Assembly: GCA_002633005.1 (NCBI GenBank)
Contig: NMRA01000226.1
Span: forward strand, 103,780 to 167,779
DNA: 64,000 nt
Direction of reading: 5' to 3'
Origin: Phoronis australis
Lineage: Eukaryota > Phoronida > Phoronidae
Positions 1 to 12,400 of this stretch are shown here, one piece after another (positions within the stretch are counted from its first letter, which is position 1; each line of letters starts with the position of its first letter). The notes under the pieces are model-generated. The model was given only the letters and a program-made list of their open reading frames with translations. It searched no databases and had not been told where the DNA came from. The translations under genes were made by a program, and so were the position numbers.

Positions 1-340
1 CAAAGTCACTTTCCATTAGGCAGAACTTCACGTGTACTGAAGTTTCGGTAAGTGAGAAAAGTTAACTTTGGTAGTAATAATCTGCCAGCGAAGCTACGCT
101 GAAAATAGTAGGATTTGAAATTTCGCTACTCAACAAAGCGGTGTAGTGGGAAAGGGCAGAGCGAAACTTTGCCGAAGTTATCAGTAGAGGTCGTGGCAAC
201 GATATACGATGATGCGAGACTTGGAAAACTTGTTCTTTGTTATTGTAGCGTAGCTGAAGTGCTCTCAATAGACGCACGTGAATAAGTAAAAAAGCATATC
301 TGAAGAAGAATGACACTGATCATTATCATAAAACTCGTAA
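1..340 (+). other. Window start: no supported gene, possible 5' UTR
   Basis: A donor-like GTAAGTGAG occurs at 48-56, and plus-strand frames have stops. It could be 5' UTR or promoter of the 341-454 exon. Minus-strand ORFs here are unsupported. Confidence 0.3.
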
Positions 341-454
341 ATGGCTGGAGAACAATTCTCAGTCAGCCTCGAACCCACTACTGAATACTCGCTTGAGAAC
401 TGGGTCGTCTGGCATCTTAGTGATAACCTCGATATGCCCAGTTTAGTGAGAAAG
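341..454 (+). CDS. Possible upstream exon with 38-codon ORF (5' exon or uORF of the receptor)
   Basis: An ATG at 341 follows an in-frame TAA and has G at +4. It opens 38 codons beginning MAGEQFSVSLEPTTEYSLEN and stays open to a strong donor (AAAG|GTAAGC, GT at 455-456). It ends in phase 0. Joined to the next acceptor at 3299, it would read through 11 further codons into the receptor Met at 3332 without a stop. It may be a coding N-terminal extension, a 5' UTR exon with a fortuitous ORF, or an exon of another transcript. An extension of 49 residues before the signal peptide would be unusual, so the Met at 3332 is preferred for the receptor. No domain is recognised. Confidence 0.35.
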
Positions 455-3298
455 GTAAGCGTTTTGGTGAACCTTCGGTATTTTTGAAGTTTCTCGAATT
501 TGAAAGCAACATTAGTTTCATGCCTTGCATGTTGCATTCTTAAGTCAATACGCCCCCAATGTCTGTCTAAACAAGGATTCTATTATTCACAAGTAATTGA
601 TTTGTGTCATTTTATTTCATCTAATGCCTGAGCATTCCTTTCCCCAACCACAGACTGTCCCCCTCCCCAATATAACCCTGTTTCAAGGTGAATATTGATT
701 ATCTCAATGGTGTGTTTTGCAGGGCAGCTGCTGGCTGTTCACTGTGTTTTTTTTGTTTGATCAATTTCCTCCTTTGACCAATTGATCCTGTGAGTCAGCT
801 TCTCAGTCACATTAGAACTGTGTTCCCATTGATAAGGCAGGTCAAGTTGATTCTGAAATGAGGTGTTAAATATTCCTATCCAATCAATAGAGTGTAGGGG
901 GAGCATTGTGGTTAAGCCATGACTGTTGTAAACTACAGTCTGAACAAAATGTTAATACAGGGAATTAGGTTTTTAGCTAAATTGCATATTGTATTTCATA
1001 TATTCACTTTCGGAGATCTGATTAAAAGCCGGAAAAGACCTGCAACCCACGTGTTTTCTGTTGAATACTTGTCAAATGGCGAAAATGCTCCTAAGTTTTA
1101 CCGGCTATAATATTTGAGCCAGAAAGTCGAGCTGTCCACGAAGGACTGATTACAACCTGTTCTCTCTCTGCTGTTAATTGATGGACCTCTTTGCCATACA
1201 CTTCTCTGAATCATAATTTATCGGTTACTTTGGTTGGATGCAAGGTTTTTGAAAATGGTCTTGAAACTGATACTGTCACGAATAGATACTGATTCACTTG
1301 ATTTATGATACCAGTTTGATACTTGATATTCTCTCAGTATCATACCAAGTGTACTCTTTCAATAGATGTTTGCTAGTTCCTGGAACACTCAAAATGTACG
1401 ACTCTTGATCAGGGGTCACCATGACATATAACCGTCTGTGTGTATAATAATAGCATAGTGTTGTTGCATAAACTTTGATGTGTTATGCTTCAATGCTGAT
1501 TACTTAAGACAACATCCCTCTTACATGACTGGTGGCCCCGATGGCTCAGTGGCTAGAGGGCCTGCACGGTTACCAAAAGGTGCTGGGTTCGAGACTTCGA
1601 GTTCCGGTCGGGGGCAGAAATCTGCCTGCACTAAAAACATACGGTTTGTTAAAATTACTCTAATTTGCGGTCAAATACCATTATTCCATTCTATGTGCTT
1701 ATTAAATTTTCCTCGCTTTTCTGGTCTTCTGTTATTCCTTTTTGCCAGATGCAAAAATATGGAGTTTATACTATTATTTCTGTGTACTATTATTAGAAAT
1801 CATGAACATTTCTAATCTATTCCATTATTGGTTTCTATTCATCAACTAATGCGTGATAGTAGATGGAACAGGAAGTTAAGTGCCATATTTTCTGTTATAA
1901 AAGGAATTGTAGTCATTTACAGGCTACAGTGATGCCAGGTCCCTTAGTCAGTCATTCATGAAGTTCTCGAGGTAAATTGTTCAATACTTGATTTAGAGTT
2001 GTGGTTTGTTCAGTTTGGGACACTGAAACTTGACTGAAAATTTTCAATAGTAGTATTCAGCAGAGTCAACTGGAGACAACTGAGAGGGAAACTTAGTTTG
2101 GCTTATGTTTTAGGTTGTCTTTTTTACCACAATACTTTCATAAATCTGGATTTGGCTAGTGTTTTCTCATGTAGCAATACAATAGTTGCTTTCTACATGA
2201 AGCAGAAAAACCCAACATGTGGCGATACACTTTCATGGCTCAGTTTCTTTGCTGCAACTCAAAAAATAAGCCATGGGTTTTTCCATCAATAGCTGACAGG
2301 GTTGGTGATTTTCGCGTGTGACTTCTGTAGCGAGATGAGAAAATGCCTCATTATCCATTTTGGTGAGGTGCTTTCCTCACTGATTTTACCACCCCAATTT
2401 TTCAACAGCTTTTCTTGTCTCGCCAGTGATTCATCTTGCTGGACAAATATTTTTTACTTCACTTTTATCGTTACGACTATAAAGTTGTGGCTAGAAATGG
2501 TTGTGAAATCCAAGCTTAATTGTCATTTGTAAGCTACTGCGCAAAAAAATATCTTTACAGCTCTATCTTGTTGAATCAATTTCATCATAGGATGTATCTC
2601 AGCTGAGGAGTAATTTTGGGGTTGGGAAGAACCTAGTACTGATTATTAGTGCCCGGAGCCTTGCTCAAAATCATGGCTTGCCCCAACAGATCATGTTAGA
2701 CACATTGCTTGGCCTCAAAGATAAAAGTTACAAACTGGTAGTTCTTCTCGTAACCAAAAATTATAGTCTTTAGTAAAAAAAACAAATCGAAACATGTTTT
2801 GCAAGGGCAGGACAAAAGTTGTGTAACCTACTCAAGACGTTTTGATTTTGACTTTGACCACACGGAAAGCATTTAAAATGACACCCCCCCAACCCTGCCT
2901 GCCTTGTGTCAGACAGATGTGACTTATACTGCGCCCTCTGCTGGCTTTTTGATTTTTCATCTGCCTCCCAGTCTGCCAACCTTAAGAAATATCATGAGAT
3001 GTTGTTGGTATGTTTCTAATTGAAGCGAGCATGGTTGATATTGCTCCCTTTTGGGGGAATGTTTATATATAATTTCATGGCTTGTAAAATGTGCTGTATG
3101 CATGCACATGACTTACTTTGTGGTTGAAGGCAGCTTAAAAATGCAACAATTCATTCTCAATATTGATGCTCTACATTGTGTTGGAAATACGGGTCTAAAT
3201 ACTAGATGGTTTGTTTGACTGGAATGGGGGAACTTAATAACAGTTACTGTTAATGTGGCACTTATAAGGTTTAGCTACCCTATTTGTTTTGTTTTCAG
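455..3298 (+). other. Upstream non-coding region or first intron
   Basis: This is AT-rich sequence with no supported exon. It contains a tRNA-derived SINE head at 1531-1610. If 341-454 is a 5' exon, this is intron. Its end is a good acceptor, TTTGTTTTCAG, ending at 3298. Confidence 0.5.
1531..1650 (+). repeat. tRNA-derived SINE fragment
   Basis: A Pol III A-box-like TGGCTCAGTGGC (1542-1553) and a B-box GGTTCGAGACT (1586-1596) are about 33 bp apart, as in a tRNA. They are followed by an unrelated tail rather than a 3' acceptor half. The arrangement fits a tRNA-derived SINE head and not a functional tRNA, because no cloverleaf pairing is apparent downstream of the B box. Confidence 0.6.
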
Positions 3299-3434
3299 AT
3301 TCATGCCAGCTCTGTATTCACACCACTAGAGATGTTCAGGTTGCTGCTGTGTTGTCTTGCCTCTATTCTGTCTGCGGTGGACTGTAGCTCTGTGTGTCCT
3401 ATCCAGATCCCTGGCTTACCGGTATTGCCGGGAA
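3299..3434 (+). CDS. Receptor exon 1: 5' UTR end, start codon and signal peptide (CDS from 3332)
   Basis: The acceptor ends at 3298 and the donor is GTAAGT at 3435. The ATG at 3332 opens 34 codons plus one base (phase 1). The protein starts MFRLLLCCLASILSAV, a short basic n-region followed by a hydrophobic core, with likely cleavage near DCSS. This is a secretory signal and fits a type I receptor. The 33 nt between the acceptor and the ATG are also open in this frame, so an upstream start in another exon is possible. The exon leads into the Ig exon across a phase-1 intron, the usual boundary for extracellular modules. Confidence 0.8.
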
Positions 3435-6400
3435 GTAAGTAACTGTTTGACCTTATGCGAACGTTCGGAAAGTGGTGCAATGTGTTCAGATTTGATTGAT
3501 CCTTGGCAGTGATTTATGGTGCGTTAGTCAATGAATTCACTTTTCCCAGGGTTACAACTTACTTAAGATTTAATTACACAGCCAAATTCTAAAACTTGAA
3601 GCAAAACCAGAAAATTTTCATGGGCTAGAAAAGGTTAGAAAAGAACTACAACAGATACAAGCAAAATTTTAAAATTTAGGGCAGTTTGCCCCTTTAGCCT
3701 GTGCTAATTTCAAACTTTAGAATTTGGCTGCAAAAATTGCTGGCTTGATTTGCATTCATAGCTTCGTTCTAGAAGCCAAACCTGCACCTACGTAAAAGAA
3801 AAATACCTGATGTACTTTGCTACAAAGATCTGTTGCACTGCAGAGTTGTTCTTAATTGACAGTTCGTATATTATAATTACATGTAGAGTTATCATGATGA
3901 AGAAGTAATTAGGGACATCAGAAAACCAGGTAGACTGACAAATGGTTGACGACTGATGCAAATCATATCTTCAGGAATTGTGAGCTGAGCCTTGAAGTCA
4001 GTGGCAAGACACAGGTCCTCAGCAATAACAAGTGGGATCACCGTATTTGCTCAAATAAGCGCCCAGGGTGCTTAGAAAATTTCGCTTCAGGGGTGGGGCG
4101 CTTATAATAGCGTAAAGCGGTTGAAACCTGGTCTCCAAAACGGGTGAAACCGTAAGCTAGGATTCATCAAATTTACACTCTGTGACATATCTTTCATCTA
4201 TGACAGAATGTTTACAAAATTGTAGGGCATAGCTATCAAACTTCGTTGTTAAATTACGATCGTTTTTTCAGACAATTGTGCTGAAATCCCGGGGCAAAAA
4301 CTCGCCAACTGATGCGCAGCTGCCTCTCGATTGCTGATAGGGCAACTTGAATTCTTGAATAAAAATAAAGTTTCGACTCAACAAATTACCTGAAGTCCTT
4401 AAGTTTTCAAAATACTCTCCCTAAGATTTTTAAGTTCTTGTGCAGTCTGGATTAACTGCATAATAAGTCTAAAAATCTATGGACGAACAGACATGTTGTC
4501 ACGTGATGTTTGTGTGCATTGTAACTAAGGAAATAAACACAAGCAGTAAAGCAGAACGTGTTTTATTTAGCAATTGTTTATCTCATCTGGTAAAAAATGT
4601 TCGAGAATTGTCTTGGTAAGGCCGATATCAAATATAGTCCCGCTGGGTGACTGGATGCGTGGCGGTCTAACAGTTATCTTCCGGGAGATTCGGGGGGGGG
4701 GCGGTGTACGGGTGCGGAAGTGTTCACTATCAGTGGGTCATTTTAACTTTAAAAACACCAATTTACGATTAATTAAGTAATTCCTCTTAAAGATAACGCA
4801 AAAAATTTTTGCGGCGGAAGTTTGAAGTGTATAGTCACAACTAAATACCGATATAGCGGCGAGGCTTGTGGTCTACAAATTCCGCATGATTTTTTTTTAG
4901 GACTGTCGGATCTTATTGATAAATTGAAGGCGTTACTGTAGAATTTTAGAACTGCATTTTTCGCATGTACACCTTCATGGGCTGGGCGCTTATTTTAGCA
5001 AAGTCTGAAAAGGCATTGGGGGCGCTTATAGGGGCATGTCGCTTATTAGGGCGAATATGGTAGATGGCATAGGGTCGGGTACCATAATCTGGAAATAATG
5101 CGACATCCCTATCGATACTGCCAATTCAATGCCAATCCTTCGATACTGATACCAAATACTGAAGTTTAATTCCTACATTTTTGATACCGAAATGTATCAG
5201 AAATTGGAATCGTTTTCCCGTTTACTATTTGATCTCACCAAGGCCCCACCTATTAGGAAGGAAATAATTATCAGGAGACTGTTTGGCTCAGTGGTTTGAG
5301 CTCTCGACTTCTGTTTGGGAGACCCGGGCTATAATCCTTGCCTTACTGACAGACAATCGAATATAGCACAAAAGTGCCTCCTACTCCTCTGAGTTCAGTC
5401 TTACTAGAGAATGTAAGCAAGAGAATGAATGAGAACCTGGATATAATGCGAAAGCGATTTCTACGGCTGTACTCATCTGATGTTACTAATTGCCTTAATG
5501 AGCACATCTCTAAACATCAGCATAAAGAGCGGGATCACTTGCATGCAGTGTTCGGCATCAACTCCTCTATTCCCCAAACCCGGGATCATCAAGAAAATTA
5601 ACAGATGTGTTTCTGTTAACAACCACAGCACAACTGACAGGTTCAGTTACTGTGGCGTCTTCTAGTGGTATTTTTTGCATCCACAGGTCTATCTTTTAAA
5701 CCCCTTGCAGGATCTTTGTGAAATATGGCAGATGGATTTTTATGAACGTGACAACAGATTACAACATTTACTTCCTTCTGGCAGGTTCAGCTGTGGTGCA
5801 GTCGTGGACGCATTTCAATACTTTTCGTTGCTTTTGCTACAATTTTTGTAACAATGGCTTTGAAAATGTCTCACTTGTAGCTGTATCTTAGTACTGCTAT
5901 CTCTTCACTCAGTTTCAGTGCACGTCAGAAATTTTAAGATGAATAGGTTTCCCGGTGATGTTTGGTAATGACGAGACCCTGAAGGTGGATTTAACATGTA
6001 ACCAACCGTCAGTAGTCGTGTGCAATTTCCCAGTCATTCTGTCAGATTGTTTTTGATCTGATAATGACATGCTATCAAGCCCACACAGTAGCACTCTGCA
6101 GTGGAATAGATGATGGGACCTAACAGTATTTTCATTTCAATATGAAAATTGTGAGAGTCCGTGCAGGGCTCGATTTGGTGATCTGCAAGGCACCAGATGG
6201 CTTTGTGGTGACCAGGTAAAAATCCCATGTTGCCATGAAGCCGTCTTGCCAAATTTGATCAAACTCTCAAATGCTATAGGAAGTTAAGAGACGGACGTTG
6301 TACCTGTTCAGCAGAAGTCGGAAGGGCTCAAATGCATTTTGTGTGCCTCAGGAGGTGAGCGCAGGATATTAATGATTAGCCCTGAAAGGGTGATACAGTG

Positions 6401-9400
6401 GGAAGTTGGTCACCATCGTGCACACAAGACACCCACAATTTTGCACTAGAGCAAAAAACCTCCCCGAGCCATCTCGTGCAGACATTTCCCCGAGTTTGCC
6501 GGCTTTTCACTTGAGGTGTTTCATTTTCTGCTCTTGTCAATCAAGGTTATGTGACCTCAGTTCCGGTTTGGCGATCTGAGAATTTTGCCAGGTATAATTT
6601 GGCGAGTTCGCATTATGGTTTTGTCGAGCACTGCTAGGTGTACTTTGTACTTCTTACATACTTAGATTAAAATCTTTCTGGTATGCGGGGTCATGTCGCT
6701 GGATTTTTTCTTTATTTTACCATTCATATCATTTGTGTTATGCATTCCAGGAATCGATCCAACAAATGCGTATTTGGTCTACGGATCTAATGTCAACTTG
6801 ACGTGTGACAAACATTGCTACACTGGTGCTGGCAACTCTAGCTTGATGGGGTTCAAGTTTTTGTCTCACGGTGTGTTAAAACGTGTCTACTATCCGGGTG
6901 ACCCTCAACTTACTATAGTGAATGAGACAGCCATCGCACTGGAGCTCACCAATGTCACCTTGGCCTCCAAGGGCGCCTATTCCTGCATCATGCTATCTTC
7001 AGTAACTAACGACACCACGTATGTGCAGACTGTAGTTGTCAACAATATTGGATGTAGGTATCTTGCTAGAATCTGCGTTATTTTATGTTTTTTACATGTT
7101 CATTAAAAGTCTCACTCTGCATGCATGAGGTCTAAACAAAAATAAACAAGATTCAAATTTAGAATGAATCAAAATTAGAATATATCAACTCAATGGCAGT
7201 GAATCTCCCTGTTGAGCCAATCAGTGAATTCCTTTTGATCTGTGATTCTATCATGTAATTAGGACCAATATTTAACTCATTGTATTAAGGAATAAATTGA
7301 AATCAAATAGTTCTACCCCAGAATACGAACCAAAACGATGGTTTTGTAGATGGCTTTACTTGTGGCTTTAAGAATACTTTGTCGTAGTTGCTGACAGTTT
7401 TGTCTGACGGCTGTCTTTGTGCTATTCCTGGGATGTTTGAAGTGTGCCCTGTAATCCCTCGCCTATTTGCACATTCTGTGTTGGACAAGTGGACATTACA
7501 TTTGGTTTCTCGAAATATTTGAATTAGAAATCTCAGTCATTACCTTGTTTTGTATTGTGGAGATGTCATAAAACCACGATTATGTAGTTATAAGTGTAGT
7601 GTTCGCTGCAACGTAATCGGCCTTAGACGTTGAAAAATGAAAATTTCGGTAATTATTTTTGTGCTAAGTTAATGACATATCTGTAGTGTGTTTTGATTAA
7701 ACACATGTTTTAAATAAAATTTGGCTTTGAATGATGCTTGTGTTATGAAGAAATGTTTCTTGCTATCGGTCTGGGTAAACCATTTTAATGTTGTGTAATA
7801 TTAGTGAGTGCTGGCCTGCAGAACTGTTGCCCCGTTTATTTTCTCGCTATTGATGTATCGTTATCTGCTTAAATCGCTTCATATCTTGTCTGCACTATCA
7901 ATACCGAATAAGTTTAGACACCATGCCATCTGGTGGAAGAATACCTAGCATGCACACTTCTTTCCTTGTCAAGAAGTTCCTTATATTTCTTTACAAACAC
8001 TGATATTATGGCAAGTAAATGGATATTTTTGGCAGCGTTTACTTGAAAGTTTTGCAATGATAGCATATTAAGGTATGTGATCAATTCCATTGTCTTTAAA
8101 AGCTCTCCGTCTGATCTCTAAAAGCACTAACTGAACACTTTTAAGTGCCCCTTGTTAAAATTTGTCAATTACTTTATTTCTGCATAATTACTATAAGCGT
8201 TACCATGGGGATGTATTCGCCATTTTCAGTTCTGTTTGTAGCTTGTCCCAGTAAGGGCATGTGGCCTACTTTTTGTTTTAAAAAAAGATGTCAAGATCGA
8301 TTATTGCAAGAGTGGGGTTCCCGTATTTGAAAATCGGAGTGTTATCGGCAATGATTTGGTATTCGCTACCAATTATTATATTGTTTCGATTCTGATACTA
8401 AACTCTGCGTCAGTTTAATGTTGATAAGTTGTGATTGTTGTTGTGGCAACAAATAACTGATCGGCTAGTCAGAATATTTGTGACTTGAATAATCTGTTTT
8501 TCCCTCTCTAGGGTAGTTGAGATGACTCAAATTTGGAAAAAGCCCTCCCAAACTCCTTATCTGAATACTTGCTTTGGAAGCGTAAAAGGAGATTGTTATT
8601 TTTGCATGGTCTGTCCTTTTCCACTCGGTGATCAGTTTTCCTCTGTGCTATGTTGCGATACTCTTAATCATTACAGTACCCCCTGGGAAGGCTGAACTAA
8701 GCTGCGTGGTTATGAACTACTTGGACATGGAGTGCACTGCAGAGATGACCGACACGCTCAATACTGTTGTCACTATGGAGTACAAAGTCATTGCAAGGTA
8801 ATGTTCTGATTCATCATCTTTACACATACACTGGTTGTTCATTTCCTTTACACCAACCCAATATGGCAATGTGCCGTGTTGCAGCAACAGTTACATATTC
8901 TGTAACAAATAACAAATCTTACAAATGAATTGATATCCGATTTATTTCTGCTATACTTGAGTTTAACTTTGTCTGTGTGGTGGGCTATTTTCCTTAATTG
9001 TGTTGCCATGGTGATGCTTTCTTCGTCATTTTCAGTTTTAGTTGGAGCTTGCCGTCACGGTAAGAGCCTCTCGCCTGCTTCCTCCAGCGCCCTGTCTGTT
9101 CTTAGCCTTTGCGTTATCTATGATTTATAATTTTTTACGACGTTAACAGTTAAATTCTTAGCTAAGTCTACTATGTCCTGTCAGACCCTCTGCCTTGCAT
9201 TTAATCAGTGCGTTAAAATCTCACTAATTTCGGAAAAAGTATGGCTGACAAGTGAACTTTTTTCACGAGAAGTGTAGCACATTCAGGGTGTGCACCATAG
9301 CTGCCACCAGACAATAGTCTGAAAAATTGTTGCCCTTGAAACATGAAATTCGTGAGATGTTACTGTATCCTGTACCAGGCTTAGCAACTGGTGATTCGAG

Positions 9401-12400
9401 TTGCTAGTCCAACAATTGATCGTTATTCTTTCTTTGTTGTTCACTGCGCAACTATATGCCGTTGGTTGTTAACCTTTGCTTGCATGATTGATGATCTTAT
9501 CTGCCAAATTCTAATTCACTGTCAGACAGTCCGGGTTTGACGCATCCCTTGCAGGGACTCATCTAGCAGCCGTCCTTGGGACGGCCTTTTAAAAAAATGA
9601 CGGCTTTGGACGGCACGGCCAAGACGGAAAAAAGACGGCCTGTTCCAAAACAACCTCGGCGAAAATGAAGGCTAAACGAAGAATTTTAACATTTATTATC
9701 AATAAATTTCATTGAAACCTACAATTCATTGATTAAGTTCGCTAAATATTAAGAAATAACTCAACATTAGAAACTTTTGCCGTCTATTTTTACTATAAAT
9801 GTCACAATGACGATCGGCAAATACTGGCAGCCATCTTTGGAGAATACCTTCCTATTCTGTGACATCAAGGTGACTTCATACGGAATCCCCCGCACGACTA
9901 GTGTCGAGAAATATTGCATCCAGCGCTAACTACCCATACATGGACACTTAATCTTTGAAATTGAAGAACCCACACACCCGAAGTTCAAAGGATTTGCCGT
10001 ACCCCTAATGCTAGTTGCCGACGCGGAAGTTGAAGCGGCACTCGATATATTCGACGGAGCAGCCAATTTGAAATAGCCGACGGAGAACGTACACTTCGAA
10101 AAAAATAATACCCGACAAAATTCTAGCACTGACCTGCCGTACAATTGCCATCAATGTCGTTGAACATGCAAACCAGATAAAACTTAGCGCAAACTTCCTT
10201 AATTTGTTCGCATAGCTCCGTAGCAACTCGAACGAATGAATGAAAAAATATCAAAAAAATCCGCACGGCACAACAACTTATATTGATGCACGAGAATGCA
10301 GTGCAAACTTTATGAGAAAAAAATGTGGTGTGTAATGTTGGTTACGTATTCAATGAATAACTTAGCATGAAAATAAATGCCTCGAAATACTTCAACTTAT
10401 TGTGGAATTCCATGATTATTGGGCGATTCGAGTTTATCCTCTGTGTGTGGCACTGCGTGCCGTATATGGAAAAAAAGTAGGTCAGCCAATCACGTGCACA
10501 GCACCTGTTACTTCGGCTGTGAACCAGGCCGGGGATTTGACTCTTAAACTGCAAGAAAAGAATGGTTCTTTTTAAGATTAAATTTCTTTTAGGGTACTAT
10601 GAAAGACAGTGATTGACTTTCAACCGTGTAAGTTTCAATTCAGCAAAGTGTCCACTTAAAATGCACTGCAGAAGACGTAACAACTACGATGTCCCCGGCG
10701 ACCACTGGCTACGCTCGTAGCCAAATGACGTGAAATTTACGAGTAAAGCGCTCGTAGAAATGTTTAAGAAACGTAAAAATACGAATGCCAAATTCAAACA
10801 CGGAGTTTCGACGTTTTATTTTTTTGGTCACGGTCCTTTACGAAGCCAAGTCCGGGTATACACGCGCAAGTGCACATACGCCGTCACTCCTATTTTCCAG
10901 CGGAGATTTTTGACCGTGTTGAGCACTGGTGATACTGATTTGTGAATTTGTTGAGGATATGGTCTTGTTTTTGTAGATTCGTGAATTGCATTACTGTGCA
11001 ATGTAACGACACGTACACATGTACTCTAGAATTTATTTCTTCATGTCCTTTCGAATGCAACTTCATTGTCTTCTCACAATTTTAAGTGGTTTCTCAACTG
11101 CATTAATTTTACTCTTCTCTTTTGAGAGCTTCAAGATACATTGAGTCCTGTACTCATGCTGTCTATCATGCAACTCAACATAGATTATCTTACTAAAAAG
11201 GTTTACATATCTTGATTTTTGCAGCCTAGTGACAATACACACACATCCTGAATGGAACAAACCTCCTAATTTTTGTTTACTTTCCCTATGTGCCGTCCTT
11301 TGAACAAGAAAAAGACATCCAAACAGTGTGCTAAATTAAATGCAAGGAAATGACCTTTTTTATGTAACAATTTTTTCCTCACTGGGTTGGGGAATTCCCC
11401 CATCTCCCCCCCCCCCAAACTTCCAACCCCCACCTCCCCCAACTTCCCACCCACCCCCTATCAGCGCTGCGCGCGTCAGATTTGCGCTTTGCACGACTCG
11501 TCAGTCTCACGAATTTAGACCCCCAATTTTTAAATCCTAGATGAGTCCCTGATCCCTTGATTGTATGGTTTCTTCAGTTGAGTACCCTGAACGTTAACAC
11601 GGTTACAGTTGTGGATCACGTATCTGTCTACTTTTACCTATTGAAGACATAATTATCAACCTGACAACTTTCAGGCTGCATCCACATAATGTGTTAGGCT
11701 TGTATGGGATATTTATCATATCCCCAGTTATGTGAATTACTCCCCTTTGCCCCTGTTAAAGTCCTAGAAGCACAGTTTTAACCCTTATTAAATGGTTAGA
11801 AAACATAAGGAAGCATGTAGTGCTTATCCCATAACCAATACACAATCAGTAGTAGAAAGTTTAAATAAACGCGTCACTCACGATTCTGACCCCGGCCTTT
11901 ATCCAGGATTTCGAACATAGGGTGTCCGAAGTGGGTTTCCCAATATTCTAGGGTGTCCATGATTCCGACGCATGACCCCCCCACCACCAGCAATCCCCCA
12001 GACACACACATTTTTTTATAAAAAAATGCATAGACCAAGGTTTTTACATTTAAGTTTACGAAACAGCCTTCTGTAGTGAGCATTTTTACTAAAAAAATAG
12101 ACCAAGACTTTTACAATGCCATCAACCAAGGGTGAGCATAGCAACATTGTATATACTTTGTATATACATTGTACATTTCTTCCTGCTTTGAAAAAACAGC
12201 CCCACTGTGAGCCTTCAGAGGCTTCTTAGTATTCATTACAATGTGTGAGTCCAAACTTGAAAGGTTCCAATTGACAGTGGGCATCCATTGGGCGTCCTTG
12301 CCAGGGCGGCCAAACTAGTGCCAGGGCATATGCTGCATAAAGGCCTGTTCTGACCAGAAGATCACTCCGCCATTTTGAACTTACCGCGAAACCAGAAGTA

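Larger units (their letters stand above)
3435..6750 (+). other. Receptor intron 1
   Basis: This 3.3 kb intron starts GTAAGT and ends TGCATTCCAG. It holds a roughly 1.03 kb inverted-repeat element (4042-5060), a second tRNA-SINE-like fragment near 5280-5340, and a decayed piece of the tandem-repeat element family near 5650-5845. No further exon is supported. Confidence 0.7.

Noticed and set aside
1531-1610. Functional tRNA gene
   Set aside because: A and B boxes are present but the 3' acceptor half does not pair with the 5' end. A SINE head explains it better.
1480-1815. 111-codon plus-strand ORF
   Set aside because: It overlaps the tRNA-derived SINE head, starts without support and has no recognisable domain.
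6693-7106. Ig exon read as a complete 137-residue protein
   Set aside because: The frame begins inside intron sequence before the CATTCCAG acceptor and runs past the GTAGGT donor. Only 6751-7053 is exon.
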